Assembly (NCBI RefSeq): GCF_015057245.1
Contig: NZ_SVET01000009.1
Location: forward strand, 1-64,000
DNA: 64,000 bases
Reading direction: 5' to 3'
Source of the DNA: Pseudobutyrivibrio ruminis
GTDB taxonomy: Bacteria > Bacillota > Clostridia > Lachnospirales > Lachnospiraceae
Below, piece by piece: positions 51,517-61,315 of the stretch. Each line of letters starts with the position of its first letter. Position 1 is the stretch's first letter. Under the pieces are notes generated by a model. The model made no database searches. It had not been told where the DNA came from and saw only the letters and a program-made list of their open reading frames with translations. The translations under genes were made by a program, and so were the position numbers.

Positions 51517-53589
51517 ATGGCAAAAAATCTAGTCATTGTGGAGTCACCAGCAAAGGTGCATACAATCAAAAAGTTTTTAGGCAGCAATTACGAGGTTATG
51601 GCATCACAGGGCCATGTTCGAGATATGCCTAAAAGTCAGCTTGGCTTTGACCCAGAAAATGATTTTGAACCTAAATATATAACAATTCGTGGAAAGGGTG
51701 AGCTTCTTGCTGCACTCCGTAAGGAAGTAAAGAAAGCAGATAAGATTTATCTCGCAACTGATCCCGACCGTGAGGGAGAAGCTATTTCATGGCATCTTAC
51801 TCATGCACTCAACTTACAAGATAAAAAGGTATATAGAATTACCTTTAATGAGATAACAAAAACTGCTGTAAAGAATTCACTTAAGCATCCAAGAGAAATA
51901 GATATGGATTTAGTTGATGCGCAGCAGGCAAGACGTATGCTTGATAGAATGGTTGGATATAAAATCTCTCCACTTCTTTGGGCAAAGGTTAAGAGAGGCC
52001 TATCGGCAGGCCGTGTTCAGTCTGTTGCACTTCGTATTATTTGCGACAGAGAAAAAGAAATTGAACAATTTATTCCTCAGGAATATTACACACTTGATGT
52101 ATTGCTTGATGCTAAGGATGCAAAGAAGCCAATCGTTGCTAAATATTATGGTGATACATCTGGTAAGAAGGATATTTCAGACAAGGAAAGCCTTGACAAA
52201 ATCATGACTGATTTAAAGGGTGCTGATTTTAACATCGCTTCTATTAAGCGTGGAACTAGAGAAAAGAAGGCACCATTGCCTTTTACTACATCTACAATGC
52301 AGCAAGAGGCATCAAAGGCTTTAAACTTCTCAATTCAAAAGACTATGAGCGTTGCTCAGCAGCTTTATGAAGGTGTTAATGTAAAGGGCCATGGAACAAT
52401 TGGTCTTATCACATATCTTCGTACTGATTCTACAAGAGTTTCAGATGAGGCGAGAGCGGCAGCGGAGCAGTTCATTACTGGCAATTATGGTCAGGAATAC
52501 TTATCAGCTCCTGTAAATTCAAGCAAAAAGAACACTGGTAAGGTTCAGGATGCTCACGAGGCTATTCGTCCTGCTAATATCGAATTGATTCCATCTGAGA
52601 TCAAAGAAAGTCTTACTAGAGATCAGTTTAGACTATATCAGCTTGTATGGAAGAGATTTGTGGCAAGCCAGATGTCAAATGCCATTTATGATACAGTTTC
52701 ACTAAATGTTCAGGCAAAGAATCATGTATTTACAGCATCTGATTCTTCAATTAAGTTTGATGGATTTATGATGATTTATGTTTCAGCTGATGATGAAGCA
52801 GAATCTAAGACTCATCCGTTATCAAAGCTTACAGAAGATACAAAGCTTGGTTTTAATTCTTTTGAGGAAAAGCAGCATTTTACACAGCCAGCGCCTCATT
52901 TTACAGAAGCGTCTCTCGTAAAGACATTAGAAGAGCTTGGTATTGGTAGACCATCAACCTATTCACCTACCATTACAACTCTTTTAAAGCGTCATTACAT
53001 TACAAAAGAGGCAAAGAACCTTTTTGTTACAGAACTTGGCGAAGTAGTCAATTCAATTATGGAGGCATCATTCCCTATAATTGTTGATGATAAATTTACT
53101 GCAAACTTGGAATTACTGCTTGACGGTGTTGAAGAGGGAACAGTTGAATGGAAATCTGTTGTAAGAAACTTCTACCCAGACCTTGAAAAGGCAGTTGAAG
53201 TGGCAGAAGAGGAGCTTGCAAAAGTTGAGATTCATGATGAAGTTACTGATGTTATCTGCGAAGAGTGTGGAAGAAACATGGTAATTAAATTTGGGCCTCA
53301 TGGAAAATTCTTAGCTTGCCCAGGATTTCCAGAATGTAGAAATACAAAACCATTCCTTGAAAAGATAGGAGTGCCATGCCCTAAATGTGGCGGTGACGTT
53401 GTTATTAGAAAGTCTCAAAAGGGAAGAAAATTCTTCGGATGCGCAAATCATCCTGAGTGTGACTTTATTAGCTGGTCAAAGCCAACCACAGAGAAGTGTC
53501 CAAAGTGTGGAACATATATGGTGGAAAAGGGTAATAAACTTGTTTGTGCAAATGATGATTGCAGATTTGTAGAAAATCAGAATAAATAG
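51517..53589 (+). CDS. topA: DNA topoisomerase I
   Basis: 690 residues, type IA. Toprim domain (VIVESPAKVHTIKKFLG, DPDREGEAISWHL), catalytic tyrosine in GLITYLRTDSTRVS, and three C-terminal four-cysteine zinc ribbons (from about 585: CEECGRN, CPKCGGD, CPKCGTY). Relaxes negative supercoils. AGGAGC precedes the ATG. dprA-topA-codY is a conserved Firmicute order, here without the intervening genes of Bacillus. Confidence 0.97.
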   Translation: MAKNLVIVESPAKVHTIKKFLGSNYEVMASQGHVRDMPKSQLGFDPENDFEPKYITIRGKGELLAALRKEVKKADKIYLATDPDREGEAISWHLTHALNLQDKKVYRITFNEITKTAVKNSLKHPREIDMDLVDAQQARRMLDRMVGYKISPLLWAKVKRGLSAGRVQSVALRIICDREKEIEQFIPQEYYTLDVLLDAKDAKKPIVAKYYGDTSGKKDISDKESLDKIMTDLKGADFNIASIKRGTREKKAPLPFTTSTMQQEASKALNFSIQKTMSVAQQLYEGVNVKGHGTIGLITYLRTDSTRVSDEARAAAEQFITGNYGQEYLSAPVNSSKKNTGKVQDAHEAIRPANIELIPSEIKESLTRDQFRLYQLVWKRFVASQMSNAIYDTVSLNVQAKNHVFTASDSSIKFDGFMMIYVSADDEAESKTHPLSKLTEDTKLGFNSFEEKQHFTQPAPHFTEASLVKTLEELGIGRPSTYSPTITTLLKRHYITKEAKNLFVTELGEVVNSIMEASFPIIVDDKFTANLELLLDGVEEGTVEWKSVVRNFYPDLEKAVEVAEEELAKVEIHDEVTDVICEECGRNMVIKFGPHGKFLACPGFPECRNTKPFLEKIGVPCPKCGGDVVIRKSQKGRKFFGCANHPECDFISWSKPTTEKCPKCGTYMVEKGNKLVCANDDCRFVENQNK

Positions 53590-53594
53590 TGGTA

Positions 53595-53639
53595 AATTTT
53601 CTGAAATTTATTGCGATTTGTTCTAATCGGTGCTATAAT
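53595..53639 (+). promoter_or_regulatory. codY promoter with CodY box
   Basis: AATTTTCTGAAATTT (53595-53609) matches the CodY consensus AATTTTCWGAAAATT at 14 of 15 positions. It abuts TTGCGA (53611-53616), 17-bp spacer, TATAAT (53634-53639). CodY bound here would control its own promoter. Confidence 0.75.
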
Positions 53640-53726
53640 TGGTACAAATTTCACATTAGTTCGGGGACGACAGTTAGATTGATTTGGCACAATATAGTGT
53701 TTAGATTCAGGAGGAATACATTTTAA

Positions 53727-54503
53727 ATGAGCGTACAGTTATTAGACAAAACAAGAAAGATTGGAAAACTTCTTCACAATAATAATTCATCAAAGGTTGT
53801 TTTTAACGACATTTGCTCTGTCCTTACAGAGATTTTGGATTCTTCAGTTCTTGTTATTTCTAAGAAGGGTAAGGTCCTTGGACTTTCACACTTACCAAAC
53901 ACTACAGAAATTGGTGAGTTAATTGTTGACGAGGTTGGCGGATTTATTGATCCACTTTTAAACGAGAGATTACTTTCAATTCTTTCAACAAAGGAAAATG
54001 TTAACTTAAAGACATTAGGTTTTGAAAAGTCTGATATTGATATGTATTCAGCAATCATTGCACCAATTGATATTGCTGGAGAGAGACTTGGAACACTTTT
54101 TGTTTACAGATTTGATAAGCAGTACGATATTGATGACATCATCCTTACAGAGTACGGTACAACAGTAGTAGGACTTGAGATGATGCGTTCAGTAAACGAA
54201 GAGTCTGCAGAAGAGAACAGAAAGCTTCAGGTTGTTAAGAGTGCTATTTCTACACTTTCATACTCAGAGCTTGAAGCTATCATCCATATCTTTGATGAGC
54301 TTGATGGAAACGAAGGCGTTCTTGTTGCTTCAAAGATTGCAGATAGAGTTGGTATTACAAGATCAGTTATAGTAAATGCACTTCGTAAGTTTGAATCAGC
54401 TGGTGTAATTGAATCTCGTTCATCTGGTATGAAGGGTACATACATCAAGGTTCTTAATGACGTTGTATTTGATGAGCTTAGTGAGATTAAGAAAAATAAA
54501 TAA
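53727..54503 (+). CDS. codY: GTP/branched-chain amino acid-responsive regulator CodY
   Basis: 258 residues: N-terminal GAF-like ligand domain, long linker helix, and a C-terminal winged helix (VASKIADRVGITRSVIVNALRKFE) nearly identical in type to Bacillus CodY. Represses nutrient-scavenging genes when branched-chain amino acids and GTP are high. AGGAGG precedes the ATG, with a longer gap than usual. A near-perfect CodY box precedes it. Confidence 0.96.
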   Translation: MSVQLLDKTRKIGKLLHNNNSSKVVFNDICSVLTEILDSSVLVISKKGKVLGLSHLPNTTEIGELIVDEVGGFIDPLLNERLLSILSTKENVNLKTLGFEKSDIDMYSAIIAPIDIAGERLGTLFVYRFDKQYDIDDIILTEYGTTVVGLEMMRSVNEESAEENRKLQVVKSAISTLSYSELEAIIHIFDELDGNEGVLVASKIADRVGITRSVIVNALRKFESAGVIESRSSGMKGTYIKVLNDVVFDELSEIKKNK

Positions 54504-54518
54504 TTAGGATTTTATTTA

Positions 54519-54549
54519 AAGGGACTTACATTTTGTAGGTCTCTTTTTT
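54519..54549 (+). terminator. codY terminator
   Basis: A hairpin at 54520-54543 (AGGGAC with GTCTCT, TACA with TGTA, including G-U pairs) is followed by six T residues. Confidence 0.85.
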
Positions 54550-54791
54550 GTTATTATTCATAACTTTAACACAAAAATATTTTATGATGATAGTAATTAT
54601 AAGATGGTGATTTGTATTCTATTTTTATGTAATTATGGCGAAATACAACACTAATAGTGGTAATTGAGTAAATGAATGTATGCCACTATTTCTTGTGTTT
54701 AGAATTAATAAAATATACTACATGATGTAAAAAAGCCTTGTGTTTTTTTACATATAATTTATAATTAAATTAGTCTAGGAGGATTGTATAT
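54550..54791 (+). promoter_or_regulatory. flgB upstream region with two inverted repeats and a promoter
   Basis: No gene is seen here. AATAGTGG (54653-54660) and CCACTATT (54683-54690) form an 8-bp inverted repeat with a 22-base loop. ATGTAAAAAA (54725-54734) and TTTTTTACAT (54744-54753) form a 10-bp one. A plausible sigma-A promoter overlaps it: TTGTGT (54738-54743), 16 bp, TATAAT (54760-54765). I see no clear sigma-28 site. Confidence 0.5.
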
Positions 54792-55187
54792 ATGATTAGT
54801 TCAGATGCATTCGGATATATCAACTTACTTGATAATACAGCAGATGTGAGCTGGCAGCGCCAGACTCTCATTATGAATAATATTGCTAATGCTACAACTC
54901 CTGGTTATAAGAGACAGGATATAGAGTTTGAGAGTGTCCTTAGAAAAGAGCTTATCAACACTCATGAGCGTTCTTTGGAAAGAGCAGTTAATGTCTTAGA
55001 CGATGATGGAAATCATGTTGATGGCATTGAATATACAGATTATGAGAATTACTCATACAGACTGGATGGCAACAATGTTGACATGGATACAGAAAATGTG
55101 GAGCTTGCTTCTGAACAGATCAGATATCAGACTCTCACAACTAGTGTTAACAATGAAGTTGGGCGTTTCAAGTCAGTTATTTCATAA
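54792..55187 (+). CDS. flgB: Flagellar basal-body rod protein FlgB
   Basis: 131 residues. NNIANATTPGYKRQDIEFE is the conserved rod-family N-terminal motif; the C-terminus (EQIRYQTLTTSVNNEVGRFKSVI) is typical. Proximal rod subunit. AGGAGG precedes the ATG. First gene of the flagellar operon. Confidence 0.95.
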   Translation: MISSDAFGYINLLDNTADVSWQRQTLIMNNIANATTPGYKRQDIEFESVLRKELINTHERSLERAVNVLDDDGNHVDGIEYTDYENYSYRLDGNNVDMDTENVELASEQIRYQTLTTSVNNEVGRFKSVIS

Positions 55188-55218
55188 TCGTGATTGTTAA
55201 ATAAACGGAGGAAAGGCC

Positions 55219-55674
55219 ATGGGATTATTTCAACCTTTTGACATTGCTGCATCAGGCATGACAGCACAGCGTTTCAGAATGGATGTTATCGCTGAAAATA
55301 TTGCAAATGTCAGCACCACTCGTACAGAGAATGGTGGCCCTTATACGCGTAAAATAGTTACATTCCAGGAAAAGCAGTTGAAGGCAGGTACTCCATCTTT
55401 TAGAAATATTCTTAAAGAGAGCACAGCAGCTTATAATGGCAATGGTGTAAAAGTTTCAAAAGTGTCAGAAGACACTGAAACAGATTACATAATGGAATAC
55501 GATCCATCTCATCCAGATGCTGATGAAAATGGATACGTTAGATATCCAAACGTAAATACAGTTACAGAGATGACTAACCTTATCGATGCCAGCCGTGCGT
55601 ACGAAGCAAATACCACAGCATTCCAGGCTATTAAGTCTATGGCTACAAGCGGCATTTCAATTGGACAGGGATGA
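55219..55674 (+). CDS. flgC: Flagellar basal-body rod protein FlgC
   Basis: 151 residues with the rod motif AENIANVSTTRTENGGPYTRK and the C-terminal NLIDASRAYEANTTAFQAIKSM. Proximal rod subunit next to FlgB. GGAGGAAAGG precedes the ATG. Confidence 0.96.
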   Translation: MGLFQPFDIAASGMTAQRFRMDVIAENIANVSTTRTENGGPYTRKIVTFQEKQLKAGTPSFRNILKESTAAYNGNGVKVSKVSEDTETDYIMEYDPSHPDADENGYVRYPNVNTVTEMTNLIDASRAYEANTTAFQAIKSMATSGISIGQG

Positions 55675-55691
55675 TATTAAAGGAGAATTAA

Positions 55692-55994
55692 ATGGACGTT
55701 AGTTCTATTCAGAGTTTATATGGTGCTACACCAGTCACATCAAGCGAGACAAAAGTAAACGCAGATACAGGATTTCAAAGCATGCTTAATTCTGTTATGA
55801 GCTTATTAGAGGATACAAACTCACAGATTCAACAGGCTCATAAAGAAGAAGTTGCTTTTCAGCTTGGTGAGACAGACAACACTCATGATTTGATGATTGC
55901 AGAGCAGAAGGCAAACATTGCATTACAGTATACTGTAGCAGTTCGTGATAGAGTGCTTGAGGCTTATCAGCAGATTATGCAGATGCAAGTCTAA
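55692..55994 (+). CDS. fliE: Flagellar hook-basal body protein FliE
   Basis: 100 residues, helical. The C-terminal half (THDLMIAEQKANIALQYTVAVRDRVLEAYQQIMQMQV) matches FliE, which links the MS ring to the rod. AAAGGAG precedes the ATG. Confidence 0.95.
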   Translation: MDVSSIQSLYGATPVTSSETKVNADTGFQSMLNSVMSLLEDTNSQIQQAHKEEVAFQLGETDNTHDLMIAEQKANIALQYTVAVRDRVLEAYQQIMQMQV

Positions 55995-56020
55995 TTAGGT
56001 ATTATTAAAGGGAGAACAAT

Positions 56021-57631
56021 ATGCCAGAACAAATTCAAGCTATCATTAATCGAATACTTGAATGGTGGAGAAAGTTTACTAGAAGACAGCAGGTGTTGAT
56101 TGTATCAATTACTGCTGTTGTTATTGTGTCATTTATTATTTTAGGAGTCATTATTTCACGTCCAACCATGGTTCAGTTGATCCAATGCGAGGATGGAGTA
56201 CAGGCAGCGGCAGTTAAGCAGTTGCTTGATGATGAGGGAATTGTATACGAGACAAGCGAGGATGGATATACTTTCTATATCGAGGATAAGGATAAGGCCA
56301 ATGCCAATGTCTTACTCGGTTCAAATGACATTCCAAGTTCAGGATATTCCATCGATGATGTTGTAGATGGAAGTTTCTCAACAACAGAAGCAGATAAGCA
56401 AAAGAAATATAAGCTCTATCTCGAGAATCAGTTTGAGGATATGTTAGAGTCACAAGCTGCTGTCAATTCTGCAACAGTTATTCTTACTATTCCAGAGCAG
56501 GATGGAACTATCCTTGCTAGAGAAGCAGCTTCATACGCAAATGTTACACTTGATTTGAATGCGCAGATTTCTGGAGATACAGCTGCCGGCTTAGCTCGAG
56601 CTTTAGCTGTCAATCTTGGAAACGATGACACAGAGAATATCTTTATCATGGATACAAATGGTAATGTTTTGTTCTCTGGTGGTGATGCAACGTCAGCTGC
56701 TGGAAATGCCAGTGCTAATCAAGATGTGAGAGAGAGAGCTAGCAGTGAAATCGTAGATAGAGTGCACACAGTTTTGGAAGGAACTAATCTTTACGATGAT
56801 ATTTCTGTTGGTGTAAACCTTTCAATGAACTTCGATGAAAATAGCACTGTCACATACGATTATTCTGTTGATGAAGGTCGTACAGAAGGCTATTTAGATA
56901 GTGAATCTGGTTCTAACTCAACTAACACATCAGGCGCAGGCGGAGTTCCCGGAACAGATTCAAATGACGACGATACTACTTATGTAATCGAGGATGGTAC
57001 TGAGTCTGAGAGCACAACAGAAGAATTCTATAGAGATTATCTTCCAGATGAGACTATCACAAATCATACAGATGAAATGGGTAAGAGAGAGCTTGACAAT
57101 TCTTCAATCTCTGTTACTTGTAAAACATATGCAATCTATAACCAGGACAAGATGGAGAGCGATGGTACTCTTGAAGAACTAGGACAGACATTCGATGAAT
57201 TCGTTAAAGAAAATTCTGATCCAGTTCAGCTTGAGGTTACAGATGATATCGTGGAAGTAGTAGCTCAAGCTACAGGATTTCCTTCGGCAAGCGTTAAAAT
57301 CGTAGCTTACGAAATCCCAATGTTCCAGTATTCAGAAGGTTCAGGCATTGGACTTACAGATATCCTTCAGATTGTACTTGCAGCACTCATCTTCTTAATG
57401 CTTGGCTTTGTTGTATTCAGAAGCCTTCGTACAGAAGAAGAGGAGCCTGTGGAGCAAGAGCTTACAATTGACGATTTAATTGCTTCTACACAGGAAGAGG
57501 AAGAAGAGCTTGAAGATATTGGTTATACTGAAAAATCTGAGGCTCGAATATTAATAGAAAAATTCGTGGACGAAAAACCAGAGGCTGTAGCACAGCTTTT
57601 GAGAAATTGGCTAAACGAGGATTGGGGATAA
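56021..57631 (+). CDS. fliF: Flagellar MS-ring protein FliF
   Basis: 536 residues: TM1 about 25-48, YscJ/FliF domain (LLDDEGIVYETSEDGYTFYIE), an acidic periplasmic region, TM2 about 444-465 (IVLAALIFLMLGFVVF) and a cytoplasmic tail (AVAQLLRNWLNED) that binds FliG. Forms the MS ring. AAGGGAG precedes the ATG. Confidence 0.95.
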   Translation: MPEQIQAIINRILEWWRKFTRRQQVLIVSITAVVIVSFIILGVIISRPTMVQLIQCEDGVQAAAVKQLLDDEGIVYETSEDGYTFYIEDKDKANANVLLGSNDIPSSGYSIDDVVDGSFSTTEADKQKKYKLYLENQFEDMLESQAAVNSATVILTIPEQDGTILAREAASYANVTLDLNAQISGDTAAGLARALAVNLGNDDTENIFIMDTNGNVLFSGGDATSAAGNASANQDVRERASSEIVDRVHTVLEGTNLYDDISVGVNLSMNFDENSTVTYDYSVDEGRTEGYLDSESGSNSTNTSGAGGVPGTDSNDDDTTYVIEDGTESESTTEEFYRDYLPDETITNHTDEMGKRELDNSSISVTCKTYAIYNQDKMESDGTLEELGQTFDEFVKENSDPVQLEVTDDIVEVVAQATGFPSASVKIVAYEIPMFQYSEGSGIGLTDILQIVLAALIFLMLGFVVFRSLRTEEEEPVEQELTIDDLIASTQEEEEELEDIGYTEKSEARILIEKFVDEKPEAVAQLLRNWLNEDWG

Positions 57632-57634
57632 GCT

Positions 57635-58642
57635 ATGGCTACTGAAGATTTAAATGGAGTACAAAAAGCGGCTATACTTCTTATCGCACTTGGCCCAGAG
57701 AAGTCTGCTCAGATATTTAAACATCTCAAGGAAGAGGAAATAGAGGAATTGACTCTTGAGATTGCAAATACTCGAAGCATTTCTCCAGCCTTGAAGGAAG
57801 AAGTTATAGAAGAGTTTTATCAGGTTTGTCTTGCACAGCAATATATCGCAGAGGGTGGTATTGGCTATGCAAAGGAACTTTTGGAAAAGGCTCTTGGCGA
57901 CGACAGAGCTCAGGACGTTATCACAAAGCTTACTGCATCTTTGCAGGTTCGTCCATTCGAATTCATTCGAAAGACCGAACCTTCTCAGGTGTTGAACTTC
58001 ATACAGGACGAGCATCCACAGACAATTGCTATGATTCTTTCGTATCTGTCTGCAGGTCAGGCATCCCTTATTATTGGCGCGTTGCCTCCTGAAAAACAGG
58101 CTGATGTTGCAAAACGTATAGCTATGATGGATAGAACAAGTCCTGAAGTTATAAAAGAGGTTGAACGAGTGCTTGAAAGAAAGCTTTCTTCACTTATCAA
58201 TCAGGATTACACTATCGCCGGCGGTGTAGATGCGGTAGTAAACATTTTAAACACAGTAGACCGTGGTACAGAAAAGCGTATCATGGAGTCTCTGGAAATC
58301 GAAGAGCCAGAGCTTGCTGAAGAAATCAGAAAGAAGATGTTCGTATTCGAGGATATCTTGCTTCTTGATGATAGAGCTATTCAGCGTGTTCTTAGAGATG
58401 TTGATAACTCTGATCTTGGTGTGGCTCTTAAGGGAGCAAATGATGAGGTTCAGGCAGCTATATTCAAGAACCTTTCTTCTCGTCTTGCTGCAATGATTAA
58501 GGAAGATATGGAATTCATGGGTCCTGTACGTATGAAAGATGTAGAGGAAGCGCAGCAGAAGATTGTAGGCATAATCAGAAAGCTGGAGGATTCCGCAGAG
58601 ATTGTAATTTCAAGAGGTGGAGGAGACGAGCTTGTTGTCTAG
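57635..58642 (+). CDS. fliG: Flagellar motor switch protein FliG
   Basis: 335 residues. Three FliG domains: N (GVQKAAILLIALGPEKSAQIFKHL), middle (DEHPQTIAMILSYL) and C with the charged torque helix (LLLDDRAIQRVLRDVDNSDLGVALKG). Transmits stator force and sets rotation direction. Starts 4 bases after the fliF stop; GGGGA serves as ribosome site. Confidence 0.97.
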   Translation: MATEDLNGVQKAAILLIALGPEKSAQIFKHLKEEEIEELTLEIANTRSISPALKEEVIEEFYQVCLAQQYIAEGGIGYAKELLEKALGDDRAQDVITKLTASLQVRPFEFIRKTEPSQVLNFIQDEHPQTIAMILSYLSAGQASLIIGALPPEKQADVAKRIAMMDRTSPEVIKEVERVLERKLSSLINQDYTIAGGVDAVVNILNTVDRGTEKRIMESLEIEEPELAEEIRKKMFVFEDILLLDDRAIQRVLRDVDNSDLGVALKGANDEVQAAIFKNLSSRLAAMIKEDMEFMGPVRMKDVEEAQQKIVGIIRKLEDSAEIVISRGGGDELVV

Positions 58643-59522
58643 TAATAATGTCATTTATGGCTTCCAGGTTGCACCTAACCTTCCAGATGAGGAAGGGGAA
58701 TCTGAGCAGCTTGTAATTGACTCAAATGAATTAGCTAAGCAGCTGATTCTTAAACAGGAAAGAGAATATAAAGCGAAGCTTCTCGAGGAAGAGAGAGAGC
58801 GTCGTTTAGCAGCTATGCGTGAAGCTGGCGAGGAAATTCCTGATGGAATGGATGCTGATGAGTTCTTAGGCTTAGCCGATACTATCATGCAAAAGGAAGA
58901 ACCTGATGTTTCTGCCCAGGTGGAAGAACTTTTGGAAGACGCCAGAAATCAAGCGCAGGCTATTATTGATGATGCAAATGCTCAGGCTCAGGAGATTCTT
59001 AATGCAGCACAGCTTAATGCAGATGCTATGAAGAATCTTGCCAGACAGGATGGCGAGAAAGAAGGATACAACGAAGGTACTCAAAGAGCTGCTCTTGAGT
59101 TGCAAGATTCTCAGCAACAAATGCGAGCAGAGGTTGAGCGTGTTCAAATTGAATATATGGAGCGTCAGCTTCATATGGAGCGTGAAATCGTTGAAATGTG
59201 CCTTCCAGTATTCGAGCATGTATTTGCTGCAGAGTTATCAGGCCGAAAGGATGTAATATATCATCTTTTAGACCATTGCATTATGAAAATTGAACGCACT
59301 GGTCAGATGCAGATTAAAGTCAGCGATGCTAATGCGGAATATATAAAGAGCAAAAAAGAGGAGATTCAAGGAAAGGTAGGAGCTGAGGTAGGACTTGATA
59401 TTATCGCAGATCCTCTTTTGAATGATGACCAGTGTATTATTGAAACTGACGGTGGAATATTTGACTGCAGTATTGATACAGAACTGGACAATCTTATTAG
59501 AGAGATTAGAGCCTTGAACTAA
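58635..59522 (+). CDS. fliH: Flagellar assembly protein FliH
   Basis: About 295 residues. Best start is the TTG at 58635 (TTG 58632 and GTG 58617 also possible) because GGAGGAG lies at 58619-58625; it overlaps the fliG end by 8 bases. A long coiled coil (about 30-180, with an Ala/Gln/Glu-rich stretch DANAQAQEILNAAQ) precedes a V-type ATPase E-subunit-like domain. Regulates the FliI export ATPase. Confidence 0.88.
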   Translation: MSSNNVIYGFQVAPNLPDEEGESEQLVIDSNELAKQLILKQEREYKAKLLEEERERRLAAMREAGEEIPDGMDADEFLGLADTIMQKEEPDVSAQVEELLEDARNQAQAIIDDANAQAQEILNAAQLNADAMKNLARQDGEKEGYNEGTQRAALELQDSQQQMRAEVERVQIEYMERQLHMEREIVEMCLPVFEHVFAAELSGRKDVIYHLLDHCIMKIERTGQMQIKVSDANAEYIKSKKEEIQGKVGAEVGLDIIADPLLNDDQCIIETDGGIFDCSIDTELDNLIREIRALN

Positions 59523-59532
59523 GGAGAATGAT

Positions 59533-60843
59533 TTGGACCAAAATTCACTAATGCAGCTTGTTGAAAAGGATTATTTTAAATCTCTTGGCAAGGTGGTTAA
59601 AGTAGTTGGACTTACAATTGAATCAGTTGGACCGGAGGCTAAGCTACGTGATTTATGTGAAATCATTGTAGAAGGCTCAGGGGAAAGAATAAAAGCAGAG
59701 GTTGTCGGTTTTAAAGATAAACGTCTGCTTTTGATGCCTTATGAGAATGTAGAGGGAATTGGTGTTGGATGTATGGTTGAAAATACTGGTCATCCACTGG
59801 AGGTTGCTGTTGGAAACGAGCTTTTAGGTCATCTGGTAGATGGACTTGGTGTTCCATCAGATGTAGATGATTTAAGTCAGTTTGAGAATATGGTTAATTA
59901 TCCTGCAGAAGCAGACCCACCAGATCCAATGTCTCGTGTAATCATAAAGGAGCCTTTGTCTTTGGGTGTTAAGGCTGTTGATGGCTTGATTACTGTTGGT
60001 AAAGGTCAAAGAATTGGTATTTTTGCTGGATCAGGTGTTGGTAAATCTACACTTATGGGTATGTTCGCTAGAAATACTAAGGCCGAAATAAATGTTATTG
60101 CGCTTATAGGAGAGCGTGGACGAGAAGTTAGAGAATTCGTAGAAAACGATTTGGGACCAGAAGGTATGGCTCGTTCTGTTGTAGTTTGTGCCACATCAGA
60201 TAAGCCGGCCCTTATTCGTAAAAAGGCAGCGCTTACTGCTACAGCTATTGCTGAATACTTTAGAGATCAGGGAAAAGACGTCCTTCTTATGATGGATTCA
60301 CTGACTCGTTTTTCTATGGCACAAAGAGAAATCGGCCTTGCATCAGGTGAGCCTCCTGTTACACGAGGATATCCACCTTCAGTATATTCAGAGATGCCTC
60401 GTCTTTTGGAGAGAGCAGGCAATTCTGCAGTTGGTTCTATCACAGGGCTTTATACTGTACTTGTTGATGGTGATGATTTCAACGAACCTATCACTGATAC
60501 AGCCCGTTCAATTTTGGATGGACATATTATGCTTAACAGAAAGTTGGCTCAAAAGAATCATTACCCAGCTATTGATGTGCTGCAGTCTATTTCCAGAGTT
60601 ATGTCTGCTGTAGCTACACCGGAGCATAAGGCTGTGGCAGGTAAGCTTAAAAATGTTCTTGCTACCTATCAGGAAGCAGAAGATTTGATAAATATTGGAG
60701 CATACAAAAATGGTTCAAACAAATCTATTGATTATGCTATTAAGAAGATTGATGCTGTTAACGAATTCTTGTTACAACAGACACACGATAGATTTGAGTA
60801 TGATGATATTATTGAGCAAATGACAGCTATATTCCAGGATTAA
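59533..60843 (+). CDS. fliI: Flagellum-specific export ATPase FliI
   Basis: 436 residues from a TTG at 59533 preceded by AAGGAG. Walker A GIFAGSGVGKSTLMGM, Walker B region DVLLMMDSLTRFSMAQREIGLA, and the family signature PPVTRGYPPSVYSEMPRLLERAG. Powers type III export of rod, hook and filament proteins. Confidence 0.97.
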   Translation: MDQNSLMQLVEKDYFKSLGKVVKVVGLTIESVGPEAKLRDLCEIIVEGSGERIKAEVVGFKDKRLLLMPYENVEGIGVGCMVENTGHPLEVAVGNELLGHLVDGLGVPSDVDDLSQFENMVNYPAEADPPDPMSRVIIKEPLSLGVKAVDGLITVGKGQRIGIFAGSGVGKSTLMGMFARNTKAEINVIALIGERGREVREFVENDLGPEGMARSVVVCATSDKPALIRKKAALTATAIAEYFRDQGKDVLLMMDSLTRFSMAQREIGLASGEPPVTRGYPPSVYSEMPRLLERAGNSAVGSITGLYTVLVDGDDFNEPITDTARSILDGHIMLNRKLAQKNHYPAIDVLQSISRVMSAVATPEHKAVAGKLKNVLATYQEAEDLINIGAYKNGSNKSIDYAIKKIDAVNEFLLQQTHDRFEYDDIIEQMTAIFQD

Positions 60844-60856
60844 TAAGGAGTGAATT

Positions 60857-61312
60857 ATGGCGAAGTTTGTTTACAGAATGCAAAACATTCTTGAGCTAAA
60901 ACAGAAAATCGAAGAACAAGAGAAGGCCAATTTTGGAATGGCTACTGCCAGGTTCAACGAAGAGCAGCAAAAGCTGCGAGAGTTGATGATTAAGCAGGCA
61001 GGCTATGAAAGACAGTTAAAAGAGCTTTCTATTGGTGATATTGATATTAGTAAAATCAAGACCTGTAAAAATGCAATTTCTTCGATGAAGGTTGCCCTTC
61101 GTGATCAAATGATAGAGCTTTCAAAGGCACAAAAGGCAATGGAAGTTGCTAGAAAAAAGCTTAATGAAGTCATGATGGAACGCAAGATGCATGAAAAGCT
61201 TAGAGAGCATGCATTTGAGGAGTTCTTGGATGAACTTGATTACGAAGAAAGCAAGATAACAGATGAGTTGGTAAGCTATTCATATTTTAATGCAGAGAAA
61301 GAGGAAGAGTAA
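60857..61312 (+). CDS. fliJ: Flagellar export chaperone FliJ
   Basis: 151 residues, almost all coiled coil, starting MAKFVYRMQNILELKQKIEE. FliJ couples the FliI ring to the FlhA gate. Position after fliI and length fit. AAGGAG precedes the ATG. Confidence 0.9.
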   Translation: MAKFVYRMQNILELKQKIEEQEKANFGMATARFNEEQQKLRELMIKQAGYERQLKELSIGDIDISKIKTCKNAISSMKVALRDQMIELSKAQKAMEVARKKLNEVMMERKMHEKLREHAFEEFLDELDYEESKITDELVSYSYFNAEKEEE

Positions 61313-61315
61313 GTT

